NCBI GenBank assembly: GCA_003427395.1
Contig: BFEA01000354.1
Span: forward strand, 367,727 to 403,388
Direction of reading: 5' to 3'
DNA length: 35,662 nt
From: Chara braunii
Lineage: Eukaryota; Streptophyta; Charophyceae; Charales; Characeae
Below the pieces are notes generated by a model, which ran no database searches, was not told the DNA's origin, and was given only the letters and a program-made list of their open reading frames with translations. Positions 1 to 11,845 of the stretch are shown here, one piece after another; the first letter of the stretch is position 1, and every line of letters starts with the position of its first letter. The position numbers and the translations under genes were made by a program.

Positions 1-84
<84 letters not shown>
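1..84. repeat. (CT)n microsatellite
   Basis: Uninterrupted CT dinucleotides run from the first base of the window to position 84, so the true length is unknown. Confidence 0.98.
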
Positions 85-88
<4 letters not shown>

Positions 89-210
89 TGCGCATTGCGC
101 ATGTGTTCAAAGTCAAAGTATCAGATACCCATCTCTCGAATTCCCTCTCCCATTCTCAGTCATACAGACTAACATCTTTCTTAAACCACAAGTACACCGC
201 CCAGGAGAAC

Positions 211-412
211 TTTTGAGGCCAAAACGAGTCATTCCTAAAAGTTAGGGGACTCGCCCCAGGGCGGGCCTGGGGGCAGGTTTTTTTTTTTTGGTCCCGTGCG
301 GCACCAGTGCCAACCCTGACACGTGGGACCAAAAAAAAAATTCCGCTCGCCCCCAGGCCCGCCTTGGGGCTAGTCCCCTGACTTTTAGGAATGACTCATT
401 TTGGCCTCAAAA
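211..412. mobile_element. Fold-back (MITE-like) element, about 85-bp inverted arms
   Basis: Left arm 211-298 begins TTTTGAGGCCAAAACGAGTC and right arm 320-412 is its near-perfect inverse, ending GGCCTCAAAA. Both arms carry a GC-rich core (GGCGGGCCTGGGGGC) and a T10/A10 run next to GGTCCC. The loop is about 20 bases. No transposase is present. A target duplication is ambiguous: TTTT occurs on both sides but overlaps the arm end. Confidence 0.8.
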
Positions 413-560
413 TTTTGCCTAGGCTGTGTTAAAATTGAAAATTGTGGAAGTTCAGTTACAAGTTACAACAGCAATCAGTACGAGCGCACGCGTGTGTGTG
501 TGTGTGCATGTTGCGTGTGTGTCGACATGTGTGCTGCGTATCTGTGCAGAACTCTGTTGT

Positions 561-767
561 CATGTTCGCTACGCACAACTCCACAAAAAAAGCATAACTA
601 TGCCAGGTGGTTTCGTCAGACTTTCACCGACTCATCAGAATGTTGAACCCCAACAGTCTGCTGAGAATGCATTTGACTAAGGGATAAGGACTCACCACGT
701 CGTCCATAGAAAACGATACCCCTGAGAAAAGCGATCGACTTTACTCACACCAAACCTGCAACCCTGG
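561..767 (+). repeat. Dispersed repeat family 1, copy 1
   Basis: Shares ACAACTCCAC, a CTTTCACCGACTC block, GATAAGGACTCACCACGTCG and a CCCCTGAGAAAAG block with 29836-30025, in the same order and orientation and with scattered differences. A (GT)n stretch precedes it at 493-525. No coding potential is recognised. Confidence 0.8.
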
Positions 768-2206
768 CAGACTGTCGGTCCAAAGACCCCAAACCCGTGA
801 CATAATACAGCCATAAAACCCGCTCTACACACTTGCTCAGCCATGGATACCAATGTGCAGAAATACGTATGTGCGTGGTGCATGCATGAGTGTGTGTGCT
901 GGTGGCTGGCTGGTACCTGGGCCGTCATCGGTCTGCACTGCACTGCAGGTGAAAATCAAGTGTCAATCGCCACACTGTTCTCCATTTTTTTCGACGCATT
1001 GCCAGCGTATTTGTCTTTTGTAAGTTTTGTTATGTTTTATTTCCTTGTAATGACCTGCCAAACACGGACTGAGACACACAGCTGATTTCTGAGTTTTGCT
1101 CTGGAATGCATGCCTTACTGAGTTTCCCGCTTGTTGCTGAGTTTTCTAAGTCTGTGTGCGTGCATGCTTACTGGTCTGCATGCCTGTCTGAGTGCTTGTC
1201 AGCTTGAGTGTGTGTGTGACCCACAAGGGCACTTGGTTGTTCGGAAAGGCCCGAAGGGCCAGTACTTACCTGTGGCCGTGACATTGACGGTTGCAGCGGG
1301 GAAAAAACTGAAGTGGCGGGGAAAGAGGCCCGCAACACTTAGAACAGCGGAAAACACTCAAGTAGCAGGTAGGCCGGTACCACACCAAGTAGAGGCAGAT
1401 GTGCCGGGTGCTCGAGGACGCGCAGAAGACGACAAAAGTTGGCATTTTTAGAGGCCCAGTAGTTGTAGGCTAGGTCTAGGCGGGTACCAGTCCAACCAGT
1501 CTGAGTCTAGGGCCTGTACGAGCAATATCAGAGTCTGCAATGATGTTTCCCTCCGAAAGGGAGGAGGTACTGGTTGCTTGGAGGCCGCGCGGCCTGGGAA
1601 GTCACTCGCCAAGAGGCAAGCAGACCGCTATATCTCCAGGAGGAGCAAGGTGCTCCTCCTCATTGTCGGTGTGCAAGTTTGGTGACACACTGGTTGGAGT
1701 GCTGGCTGGAGCAGCACTGCTGGGGACAGCGCTACTGGGGAAGGAGCAAGGACAGGAGGAGGAAGAAGACCGAGACTAGGAAGGGGGAGCGCCAGAGGTA
1801 CTTACCTGGTTATGGTGGTTGCCATCTTCATCACCTTGGTGGGCGCTGCAGCAAGAAGGCCCCAGCAGGGTTAGAGCTACACCAAGAAGCTTCGAGGTAG
1901 AGTCAGGCATGGCGCCCTGAGCTAGAGCAGCCATAGCTGCTTGAGTTGTCTTCTGCACATCAGGGCAAGGCCCTGGCAGTCCGCCATAGCCTAGGCCTTC
2001 GAGAAGAGGAACGAGGAGGGTGCCATGACTATGTTGGACCTCATGTGATACCTGCAGTAGAAGAGGGAGTCGGACATTGATTCTGGTTCAGCCATTCAAC
2101 ATTGTTATTATTATTTCTTGATTGAATAAGAGGCGGGGAGATAAGGAGGAGGAGAGTGGTTGGCGAAGAAGAAGAGCATTATCATTGGTCTATGCTGGTC
2201 CACATC
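768..2206. other. Non-coding stretch, no gene recognised
   Basis: It has short TG-rich tracts (860-900, 1140-1220) and purine-rich segments (1540-1790). Near 1800 a TACTTACCTGG sequence would be a minus-strand splice donor, and a CCATAGCTGC motif at 1930 recurs at 7851 and, in near form (CCATAGCTAC), at 8043. No family-level protein similarity is visible in any frame. Confidence 0.5.
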
Positions 2207-2270
2207 ATCTTCTTCTTCTTTCTTCTTCTTCTTCTTCTTCTTCTTCTTCTTCTTCTTCTTCTTCTTCTTT
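2207..2270. repeat. (TTC)n microsatellite
   Basis: About 20 TTC units with one interruption. They read as poly-Ser or poly-Leu in translation, which is not evidence of coding. Confidence 0.97.
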
Positions 2271-2780
2271 CCCTCTCTCTCCTCTCAAGTTCATTCATTT
2301 CTTTTTGCAATTGGACGGCATTGTACTTTCTGGTGAATGTGTACTTCGAAATTGGCCAGGATCATAACATCCTTCTGTTTCTGGATCATCTACTGATTTC
2401 CGCCCTTATGCTTGTCATCCTTACACAGGCCATGCTAATCTACTCTGTATCGTTCCATCGTTTCATCTTTAACGGGGAACTTTTTCCAGCCCCTTGTTTG
2501 TCTTGATCCCCCTCCTCTTGTCTTCTGCCGGGTGCCTCGTTTTCATGCATGCTTACAATCCGACGACGTTGAAAGATCCTCATGCAGATCAATGCCCATT
2601 GTCGACTGCAGATACTGAGCCACAGGAAAATGGTATGCGCACATATGCCTGCGCCCATTGGACATTTCAGTAAGAGTGTGCCCAAGACCCGCCCAAAATC
2701 ATCAATGCACAGCATCCAGCAACCTTTAACAAAACTTCAACCTTAAATCAGCGCACAACTTACCAGAAAAACGGCCTTGC
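2271..2780. other. Non-coding stretch, nothing recognised
   Basis: Mixed-composition DNA without long open frames, repeats or RNA-like folds that I can support. Confidence 0.4.
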
Positions 2781-2789
2781 TGCCAACGC

Positions 2790-2845
2790 TCCTTGAGGGG
2801 TAGCAATCCTAACGTGCAACGACCCGGGTTCAAATCCAGCACAAA
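2790..2845 (+). repeat. Possible tRNA-derived fragment
   Basis: Contains a perfect pol III B-box, GGTTCAAATCC, at 2827-2837, preceded by CCCG. No convincing A-box or acceptor stem is visible, so a decayed SINE head or chance match are both possible. Confidence 0.3.
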
Positions 2846-3365
2846 AACATGCATCCGAAGTCTGAGTCAAGGCTAAGCATGAGAAATAGGACTGTAGGGT
2901 CCCAGAGTCCGTCGTAATGGCCCTCAATCCTACAGAATATGGTCTATAGTCCATATCTCAGTCAAAGACCTATGGTATGCAGACTCTTGTAGAGTCAAGA
3001 GATGGGGTAGAACCTGAGGTTCAAAGTCTAAGGATCGTAGCTTTTGACCTAGCAAAGATTAGGAGTCAACAGTTAGTCCTACGGACATTGATAAGTCTCT
3101 AGAACTGGTATGAAATCCTTACAGACATGACTAGGCTGAAGTTCTAGGGTCCAAAAGTCACTTCCCTTACTCTGAAGAGGCATCAGAATATCCCTTGGTG
3201 AACAGGTACTCGGTCTAGGGGCAAAATAGGCACCCCATGCCTCCAGCGTCACAAGTGGATTCCAGGAAGGTCAACAGTCCAGCCTTACCCGGGCACAGAA
3301 ATCAAATAGTCAAAGATTTCCTAGTAGTCGGCCACTGCCACAGCTCTCACACAATCCAAAGCATG
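2846..3365. other. Cryptically simple non-coding DNA
   Basis: The stretch is enriched in short AGTC, TAGT and GTCC words without a clear period. No gene is recognised. Confidence 0.4.
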
Positions 3366-3520
3366 GTAACCCGCAGACCTGGACACCGGACACTTCCGGA
3401 CAGATTTATGGACCTGTGTCCGGACCGGTCCGGAACGTCAGGTGATCCGGACACCACCAAACAACCAGACGTCAGCAGACCCGGACAGTCCCGACAGTCT
3501 TCAGGGATCCAATTATGTCC
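3366..3520. repeat. CCGGAC-rich low-complexity island
   Basis: Many variants of TCCGGAC and CCGGTCC are packed into about 150 bp. Similar islands occur at 6210-6430, 7300-7400, 10690-10790, 12105-12185 and 15610-15690. There is no fixed period, so this is a degenerate simple-sequence island rather than a satellite. Confidence 0.6.
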
Positions 3521-3685
3521 GGACTACCAAGAAAAACAAAAAAACAGCAGCTGTGTTGCCCACAGAAGCAAGTAAGCCCAATGCAACGGAAAAAAGACAA
3601 GTTGAGGAACGTGATAGAGTGCTTGAGAAAAGCGAATAACCTTCAGTAAAGAAAAAGAAAAAGAGAACAAACAGAATAGCAAAAC

Positions 3686-3770
3686 ATGATACTTGTCCCT
3701 TGAGGCCGAGGTCGCCGGTTCGAGTCCGTGCTTGCATGGAGGAGGGCTGATGCCCAGAGGTACTGATCCG
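3686..3770 (+). repeat. tRNA-derived SINE-like repeat, copy A
   Basis: Contains the B-box GGTTCGAGTCC at 3717-3727 and aligns over about 85 bp with 4004-4083 (GATACTTG, TTGAGGCCGA, TCGCCGGTTCGAG, GGAGGAGGGCTGA). An A-box is not obvious upstream, so this may be the 3' half of a SINE head. Confidence 0.6.
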
Positions 3771-4003
3771 ATGACATTGGTAAGCTCCCGTGAACTGGCG
3801 GGTAGTCCCGCATAAGTGAGCGGGCTATACTACCGATTGGGGTCATGTGCTACTTGGAGCAAAGTGTGCGGTGATTGCCAACATCCGTGTGGTGTTGTGT
3901 GTGGTGTGCATCGAGTGTGGACACTACAGCCTTGTAGGGGTGGGGCGGATATCACAGCCAGTATGGTTCGGCTTTTGAAGACCGTGTCCTGGCTGTAGAG
4001 GTT

Positions 4004-4085
4004 ACGATACTTGGCTTTTGAGGCCGAAGTCGCCGGTTCGAGCCCATGCTTGCGCGGAGGAGGGCTGAGGGCCAGAGGTACCGAT
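4004..4085 (+). repeat. tRNA-derived SINE-like repeat, copy B
   Basis: Second copy of the 3686-3770 element, with B-box GGTTCGAGCCC at 4035-4045 and the same flanking words. The copies lie about 320 bp apart in the same orientation. Confidence 0.6.
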
Positions 4086-4139
4086 CATGTCATGAAATTG
4101 CTGTCAGATACATCCAGAAAACCCTAGAGTGAGTATGGC

Positions 4140-4290
4140 GTGAGTGAAGAGAGCTGTTGCGGTACTTGGGTTGGAAAAAAAAAAAAAAAAAAACAGAAAA
4201 AGAAAAGAAAGTCCCCAACTTCCCATTTCTTTTTTCGTCTTTGACTTTCTTTTTTTGTTCCCCGTTTCCTTTCAGTGTCAGCCCATGTAA
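4140..4290 (+). repeat. Local repeat, copy 1 (second copy 4835-4935)
   Basis: GTGAAGAGAGC followed by a G/T-rich stretch, a poly(A) run and a TTTCC(A)TTTC block recurs at 4835-4935 with substitutions. Both copies have an internal A-tract of different length, as is usual for replication slippage. Confidence 0.5.
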
Positions 4291-4321
4291 CTCAGAGTGG
4301 ATCTGTCGGCGTCGCCACACC

Positions 4322-4460
4322 ACTGTGAAAACGAAAAACAAACGAATGCATCTTCCTGCGGAGAAGGGCAAGATGCATCCGTTACTATGAATAGCAATGG
4401 ATGCATCTTACCACTTTCTGCGGCAGATGCATTCGTTCTGTTTCCGTTTCTACAGCGGTG
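4322..4460. mobile_element. Fold-back element with about 60-bp arms
   Basis: Left arm 4324-4385 and right arm 4395-4460 are inverse copies with few mismatches, separated by about 9 bases. Each arm contains two GATGCATC or near-GATGCATC palindromes, CTGCGG and a CGAAAAACAAACGAATGC-like end. It could fold into a long hairpin if transcribed. No transposase is seen. Confidence 0.8.
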
Positions 4461-5184
4461 TTGCAAGGCCCTGGAACTCAACAGTTCAAGGCTGTACCAA
4501 ATTACCGCATACTCACACTACAACTTTTTGGACTGAGCTCTGGCCGGAATTGTCCAGTACATGCCAGATATCTACCACGGGACCCTTTCGGAGGCCGCCC
4601 GCCGCTGATTCATTTTATCTACAGTGCTCGGCCTCCTAAATTTCCGGAGAGGTTCAAAACGATTCTCCAGGTGCCTGGGGCCATGTACTGGTGGTTTACG
4701 ATACATCCAGCTCGAAGTGGAATTACGGATACGTACGTCCAGCAAGTGGTAGTGCGTGCCCTTAGATAGGCCACTGTCTCAGAAAAAGGGCAAGCTCCTC
4801 GCGTCGTACCTGGTCGTGAATACAGCTGGATAAAGTGAAGAGAGCAGTCGTGGCATCTGAGTTAAAAAAACAAACAACAAAAAGAAAACAAACTTTCCAT
4901 TTCCTTGCTGTGTCAGCTCCCTCCCTCACTGTGTCGGAACGAGAATGTCGGGAAATACATGGAGGATTGAAAGCACTCAAGTTTTTTTTTTCTTTTTAAA
5001 CCACCACTACCTTTCCAAGATATAGTCCCATTTGGGAAAATGACCTCATACAAAAAGTTTGGGGGTCCGGTGTAGGGTTGGTAGGAAAGGGAAAAAAAAA
5101 AAAAAAAAAGGTTTGGGACCCCGCGGGCCGTCGCTGAGGAAAAAAAAAAAAAAAAAAAAACTAAGAACATCTAATCCAGCGACG

Positions 5185-5612
5185 TCGGGAAACGGTCTGA
5201 CGGAGGTGGAAGTCACACCAGTGCTTTGAGGAATGTATATGGCCAGTATATGAGGAGCATGATTTCTTGTGTTTCCTTGTTTTCTTTCGTTTTTCGTGCA
5301 CTGCCAGCGAGGCAGAGCGGTTTCCAAGGGGGGCACCTAACTGCCTCACTCACGTCATACTCACATAAGCACTGTATCTTCTACATTGGACCGTGATTGC
5401 AGCATAAAGGAAGTTTTTTTTTTTTTTTTTTTTCCTCATTTGTTTTCATTGGGGAAGGCCCTCACGGAGGTGGAAGTGACACCAGCGCTTTGAGGAATGT
5501 ATCTGGCCAGTATGTGAAGAACGTGATTGCTTATTCCGTTTTTGCTTTCCTTGTTTTCATTTCTTTTTTGTGGGGCAGGGCAGATTCCTCACTCACGCCA
5601 TACTCACATCTG
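5185..5612 (+). repeat. Tandemly duplicated repeat family 2 (two copies)
   Basis: 5200-5372 and 5466-5610 share GGAGGTGGAAGT, CACACCAG or ACACCAGCG, GCTTTGAGGAATGTAT, GGCCAGTAT and CCTCACTCACG in order. A GCAGCATAAAGGAAG plus T-tract block separates them. A third partial copy of the separator plus unit start is at 6452-6580 (GCAGCATAAGGAAAGG, T-tract, GCCCTCACCGAGG). Confidence 0.75.
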
Positions 5613-5758
5613 CAATGAACCTCGCAATTTCAAACCAATTGGCACATTGTAAGGTGAGAGTATTCACACAAAAGTTCACACCAGACCAGAGAGATGACAC
5701 ATGAAGCAGCGCCAGATACGTTTCCACTCAAAGTTGTTATAATATACAATTGGAGGGG
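5612..5758 (+). repeat. Dispersed repeat family 3, copy 1
   Basis: CAATGAACCTCGCAA, AGTATTCACAC, AGTTCACACCA, AGATGACACATGAA, CAGCGCCAGAT and TATACAATT recur in order at 29147-29287 on the same strand. It follows repeat family 2 directly here. Confidence 0.75.
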
Positions 5759-5814
5759 TCAAATGTCCAGCGGCAATTGCTGCGACTCAACAGTGCAATC
5801 ACACGCAGGTATGT

Positions 5815-5945
5815 ACCCAACTCCCCTCTCTCTTTCCTCTGGCCTCTTTCTCTCTCTTTCTCTTCTCTCTTTCTCTCTCCTCTCTTTCTCTCTCAATTCT
5901 TCAGCCTCTCTGCCTCACTGCTCTCAGTCTCTCCCTCTACGTCTC
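5815..5945. repeat. CT-rich pyrimidine tract
   Basis: Imperfect CTCT and TTTCTC repeats over about 130 bp. Confidence 0.85.
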
Positions 5946-6209
5946 TCGCTTAGGATCTACCCTGAATACAGCTGCGGTGTAACCTTCAGCAGCTATGGTC
6001 GCTGTCTTCCTCTTCCCTACTACTCTAGCTATGGCTGACTCTCGTAGCCAGGGCGCTTGCTCCTCCCCCGGCGCTTCGTCCTTCGTCCAGGTCGCACTAT
6101 CGCACAAGCAGTTAGCAGCACTTCTGCAACTTTGCAAATGAACATCTTCCTTGGCTTGGCACTGTAGTTGCTACATATAGTTGCAGTTGACTGTTCGTGC
6201 CTGCTTCGC

Positions 6210-6430
6210 ACCGGTACCGGTCCCCCGCGGCCTCTGCCTTGCCAAAGTGGGTGTTTCCGGAAGTCTCCGGACTTTTCTTGGGACGCTGCTTCAAATTTGG
6301 ACTTGGGACTGGACTTCCTCTATATGTACCCGCGGACCTCACCGGACTGCGGTGTTTCGGTACCCAACTACTGGACAGCCTGGTACCAGGACTGACTGGG
6401 TCCTTAGGACCGGGGCTTCTGGTGCCTAAC
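6210..6430. repeat. CCGGAC-like low-complexity island
   Basis: GGACTT, CCGGAC, GGTACC and ACTGGAC variants recur without a strict period. It is related in style to the islands at 3366 and 7300. Confidence 0.5.
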
Positions 6431-6451
6431 TGTGTGAAACCCTTCCACATC

Positions 6452-6640
6452 AGCACTGTAGTGTTCTGCATAAGACAGCAATCGCAGCATAAGGAAAGGC
6501 TTTTTTTTTTTTCTTCGTCTGTTTTTTATAAGGGCAGACGCCCTCACCGAGGGACAGTCTCACCAGCTGTATCTGATGGCTATCACCGCGTTAGAGAAGT
6601 TTCTGTTTTTTTTCTTCTTCTTCTTTTTTGGGGGGGGCGG
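6452..6640 (+). repeat. Repeat family 2, third partial copy
   Basis: Matches the block spanning 5370-5500, including GCAGCATAAGGAAAG, a T-tract, GCCCTCACCGAGG and a CACCAGC segment. It ends in a TTC/G-rich simple tract. Confidence 0.6.
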
Positions 6641-6924
6641 GTTCTTTTTCGGATGTAACTGCCATGAGTCCCAGAAAAGAAAATACAATAGGACCCAGAC
6701 TCGGCAAAACTCGGTGCGCAGTGAAAATCAGGCTCAGCAAAAGCAGGACCAGAGGTAGTGGTGATTTAATGAATAAGGGCTGCAACTATGCCCCGATACA
6801 CTTCAGGTAAGGCCTGCTATGACCGTGCTCTCATTTTGGTGACAGTCTTGAGATATCATCATTGAGCTGACCGGCCCCAGGCAATTCAGAAATATTTGGT
6901 TTTACTCATCAATCAAGTTCCATC

Positions 6925-6990
6925 ATCTGGGTTCGAACACGGGTCTGTATTTCAACAGTTCATGGGTGTACCCACTGAGCTAGGCTCTTC
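6925..6990 (-). repeat. tRNA-derived element (degenerate)
   Basis: On the minus strand there is a perfect A-box TAGCTCAGTGGGTA (6982-6969) and a B-box-like GTGTTCGAACCC (6940-6929), 43 bases apart, which is the normal tRNA spacing. A CTGT-TGAAAT-ACAG mini-stem lies at the anticodon position. D, T and acceptor stems do not close, so this is a SINE head or decayed tRNA and not a working tRNA gene. Confidence 0.6.
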
Positions 6991-6993
6991 GGT

Positions 6994-7029
6994 TTCTTCT
7001 TCTTCTTCTTCTTCTTCTTCTTCTTCTTT
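6994..7029. repeat. (TTC)n microsatellite
   Basis: About 12 TTC units directly adjoin the tRNA-derived element. Confidence 0.95.
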
Positions 7030-7289
7030 GTTCTGTTTGTTCCTCTTTGTCATTTTGTAGATTTGGCATGTGTCGGGAACATTCCGACATCTCGAAAAGG
7101 GCCAGCGTTTGAAGGAAGCTGGCTATAATTGCAGTTGAACACAACGAAGAAAGTCCACAGCATTCCCCACAAGTTTGCAGTGTTTCTTTCTTTCCATCGG
7201 TCATCCGGAAGGGCCTACCAGCCCCCAAAATTGAAACGAAGACTTTTCAGGGGAGCCTGGGACCCAAATCATCATTCCAGGCGCCCACT

Positions 7290-7400
7290 AAAAATCTTCG
7301 GTGGGGGGCTAATCCGGACGTTCTGGTCCACCGGATCCAGACATCCAGATCCGGGACGTCCGCACCTGGGTCCGGACGTCCCGGCGGTTACCATGATCCA
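7290..7400. repeat. CCGGAC-rich low-complexity island
   Basis: TCCGGACGT, CCGGATCCAGAC and GGGACGTCC variants within 110 bp. It is of the same style as 3366-3520. Confidence 0.55.
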
Positions 7401-8910
7401 AAGGCTCAGTGCAGTTTGCAGAAGTTTCCAAGGTGCACTGGGTCCAGGAACAGGCTGGCCGCGAGCAAATCTGGGCCACACAGATCAGGGAATCTCAGCC
7501 CTTTTTCTTCGAGGCAAGGCAAATGGAGGCAGGCCAGGCCAAGCAAACACTATAAAAGATTTTGTATTCCCCAGCTCGTGGATTCATTCTCCCTTGCGCT
7601 GCTACAATGTGCGCACTACAGTGCACGTGCTACAGTGACTCATTACAACGACGTGCTACAGCGAGTGCGAGAGCAGGCAGACAGAGAGAGTGAGAGGCTG
7701 CCATAGTTAGAGAGTGAGAGAGTGGTAGCCATAGCCTGTAGAAGGTACTGATGATCCATCGCTACAAGAGAGAGGAGAGGGAAGACGTGAGGTAGGCTTG
7801 GGGGGAAGAGAAAGCTTACCTGGAGAGTATGTCACTGCCGAGTGTTCAGCCATAGCTGCTGCAGAGAAGACCAGGGGTTGCATGTGCTCCACATTCTGCA
7901 TCCAAGGCACAAAGGTGGTGTTGTGGACTAGAGCTTGTCTAGCACCATAAAGTGAAGGGTCAGGCTAAAGATAGGAAGGAGGACGCAACCATTGCACAAC
8001 GGTTGTCAAGAAGGTGTAGGAAGCTTACCTGTTGACTTGCGGCCATAGCTACCTGGGGAAGAAGACTCCAAGAGGGGCGAGACCAGCGTTCATCATCCAG
8101 CACTTCATCTGGTTGGTGCTTGTGCTTGTGCTATACAGAGAATGAGGTAGTTGTGCTAGTGAGATCGGCGGATGAGAGAGAAGGTCACCATAGCTTCAGG
8201 GAGGCAAGTGCTTGTGATTTGCAGGAAGAGAACTCCAAGCTGCCGCAGAAGATTGACAGTGTCAGGCCGAGTTCCGGCGTCATTGAGCTAGCCTGGGATA
8301 GCCAGCGCTGTAGAGAGGTTGACTTGGCAAGTGACATTGTGTCCAGACCGGTGGGTCGCGTGGAGTAAAGGAAGAAGCAGTTTGAACGTTGTATTCATGC
8401 TTTTGATCTTCTTCTTCACATAGTCTTACTGTCTCAATTTGCTTATGTGTTGATGTGACATTTCATTGTAAGCTTCTGAAGGTGGGCTCATTACAAACGA
8501 AGCTCAATGTGGCGCCAAAAACAAGAGAAAAAAGGTTGCGCTGGTGCAATGGCAGACCTCGGCCTGCAGTTCTCCTCCACCTCGGCAAAAAGAGGATCGA
8601 AGGTAGTGGTGGTCTAAGCCTCCTTAGATGCTCTGTACCCCCCATGAGGCCTGAACATGGTTTTCGGAAGCAAGCTGGGATTTTGAACCACAACTGATAC
8701 GCTTAAAATAACCACACCAGTCCCATGCTGACATAGCCTAGATCAAACCTAATTCAGTTATCTAACACAGTCCAACCTAATCAACCTAATTTTATCCAAT
8801 CCAATCCAATCCATCAGAAATTAAACCACCACCATTATAGCATCGAACTTGACTTCTCTCTGACAGTGTACACGAGATCAGTCCACCGTCACAGCCTGCT
8901 CTGGCAAGCC
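7401..8910. other. Non-coding stretch with exon-like fragments on the minus strand
   Basis: Two AGCTTACCTG sequences (7813 and 8025) would be minus-strand CAG|GTAAGCT donors. Each has a related CCATAGCT(G/A)C block beside it, reading AAMAEHS and VAMAAS in the minus frames. They may be pieces of one repeated gene family or transposon, but no domain is recognisable. Direct CCAAT-like CAATC repeats occur at 8790-8815. Confidence 0.35.
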
Positions 8911-8914
8911 CTTG

Positions 8915-8990
8915 GCAGGAGTAGGACTTGAACCTTCAGCAATAAGATTATTAGCCCCACAAATGACCGATTGATTGCTCGATCCCACAC
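8915..8990 (-). repeat. tRNA-derived element (degenerate)
   Basis: On the minus strand an A-box-like GAGCAATCAATCGG (8980-8967) is followed 46 bases later by a perfect B-box GGTTCAAGTCC (8934-8924). Acceptor and anticodon stems do not pair. A SINE head or tRNA pseudogene is likely. Confidence 0.5.
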
Positions 8991-9123
8991 ATTTTTTAAT
9001 TTTTGAATGAAACCCAGCCCAGCTGTCTTCCATGTCAACTTTCTGGCAATGACAGCTTCACTTTTCTGCTCAATCGGTGAATTGAAAACCACTTTACAGA
9101 AGAGCTAAGAAACAACATGTTCA

Positions 9124-10197
<1,074 letters not shown>

Positions 10198-10689
10198 TTA
10201 TCCATTGCAAAACGCGATGAGCAAACCACAAAACAGGGAGGAGAGTACTCCCCATGAGAACATCTATTCCCAACAGCAAGCAAGCTCTGAGAACACACTA
10301 TGAAGAAACTCAGAGAGAGATTAACTTTCAGTGCAAAAAAAAACTGATGCAACACAAAAGGCATACCATTCCCAAATCAATGAATTGTATCACAAACCAC
10401 ACCGTTTGCCACCAACCCGCCTGCAAATGGCTAAGGCTTATTAACTATCCCTTCTTTCACTTCTCTAAACGGAGCCAGCGACAAACTGTACATACAGTTG
10501 GGTGCACACAGATTCATTTTTCCATCAAAAAGGCTTTGGGTTCCCCAGACTTCTCAGCCTTTCCACCAAATTTTCTGACAGGGTCTATGCTCAGTGAGCC
10601 ACCACAGCAAAATCTTCAAATGCTGCCAAGGTTGCACCAGCCTTAGACTCCTTCCCTTTCTCACAAGCTTTATCCTCCTCCCCTGGGCT

Positions 10690-10790
10690 ACCAGCCGGGC
10701 CGCCTGGGTTGACTCTGACTGGGCCCGACGGCCCAGCCCGGCCAGGTCCGGACAAACTCCCGGCCAAGGTTCCGGCCATCCCCTGTGCAA
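10690..10790. repeat. GGCCCG/CCGGAC low-complexity island
   Basis: Repeated GCCCGACGGCCC, AGCCCGGCC and CCGGCC words. Within the TGS1 intron. Confidence 0.5.
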
Positions 10791-10965
10791 AAAAAAGGAA
10801 AAGAAAAAAATATGAAAAAAACTATGTCATGCAGAATAGCAAATCGAACAACTTTTGGCCGATTCGTCAAATAATTTGAATTAGAAAATAAAAACAAAAT
10901 AGTAAAATACTAAATTGCTTTAATTGCAAGGGTATGAGCAATGCGAACGACAACAAACCAGATTG

Positions 10966-10969
<4 letters not shown>

Positions 10970-10996
<27 letters not shown>
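10970..10996. repeat. Poly(A) tract
   Basis: 27 consecutive A residues (T on the TGS1 coding strand). No flanking target duplication was found that would mark a retrocopy. Confidence 0.95.
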
Positions 10997-11268
10997 GCAT
11001 TCCACACTGAATCCACAGAAGTCCAGATAAATTTGAGCATGAACTGAAAGCAGATTGCAAACCGAGCTTACACCAAATAAGTATGAGCAAAGTGTCGAAG
11101 TCGCATGATAACGAAAGCCCCCATCTCGCCTCCAACCATCAATGTCAACAATGTAGCTCTCCTATATGGCGCTCAACACCCAGACTACTGACAGACAGCT
11201 CCTGTGGACGTAGTGAACGTATGAAGACTAAAGAGTCAACAGCCTTTCGTCTTCACCAGGTGAGTGCC

Positions 11269-11845
11269 TTGGTCACAATGATCTTCCCTTGTCTTCCCCT
11301 CGCAGGCCCCATGCCCAAGGACCACAGCTCTCCTCCACCAGCTTTGAGCGCCAGCAGCCCGACCATGGCCGCTGCGCTCCGCCCTGCTGCGCACCCAGCA
11401 GCTTCCTTGCGCCCCGCCAGCGCCTTCTTCCTTCCCTGGCTGGCTCTCCTCCAGTGCGTATTCCAGCAGCGCTGCCACTTGCACCTCCAGCCAGCATTGT
11501 GAAGTGAGCAAGGCTTACTTGCTTGTGTGCCAGCTGGCAGGCTCGCGGCCTGACTGGAGTGGCAGCAACCTTGTCCCAGTAGCTGCGCCAAGAGCCCCTT
11601 CCAGAATGTTCGCGGGGCTAAACTGTAAGGCCCAGGGCCTCAGCATCTCTGGCTTGTCCCCAGCATCTTCAACCAAGTCGGGGGTTGAGCCCTAGCGGTT
11701 GGTTCGAGATGCTGCGTGCAGGAATCAACACCCACAGGCCCCCATTTTCTGCTCTCACCGGCCTCCAATCAGTCCAAGGCCAAAATTTGAAGGTCAGCCT
11801 TCACTTAGGGCAGGTGCGGCCTATTCAAGCATTGCCGAGGGGCCA
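11269..11845 (+). repeat. Duplicated segment, copy 1 (about 570 bp)
   Basis: Pairs with 12202-12775. Shared blocks include CTTCCCCTC(G/A)CAG, ATGCCCAAGGACCAC, ATGGCCGCTGCGCTCCGCCC, AGTGAGCAAGGCT, CCAGTAGCTGCGCC, CCCCTTCCAGAATGTTCG, GGGGCTAAACTGT and CATTTTCTGCTCTCAC. Just upstream, CACCAG|GTGAGT and CTCGCAG|G would frame a short intron. Two frames stay alike between copies, yet stops interrupt copy 1. This is probably an old gene or transposon fragment. Confidence 0.8.

Noticed and set aside
6925-6990. Functional tRNA-Phe (GAA in the loop)
   Set aside because: D, T and acceptor stems do not pair and the anticodon loop is one base short.
8463-9092. Minus-strand frames as the next TGS1 catalytic exon
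   Set aside because: Neither frame contains an AdoMet post-I strand or an SPPW-type motif. A tRNA-derived element occupies part of the stretch.
11083-11502. Plus-strand gene with a 57-bp intron (CACCAG|GTGAGT to CTCGCAG|G)
   Set aside because: Splicing at these sites leads to a stop after about 15 codons. The sites are kept only as a hint of a decayed gene.
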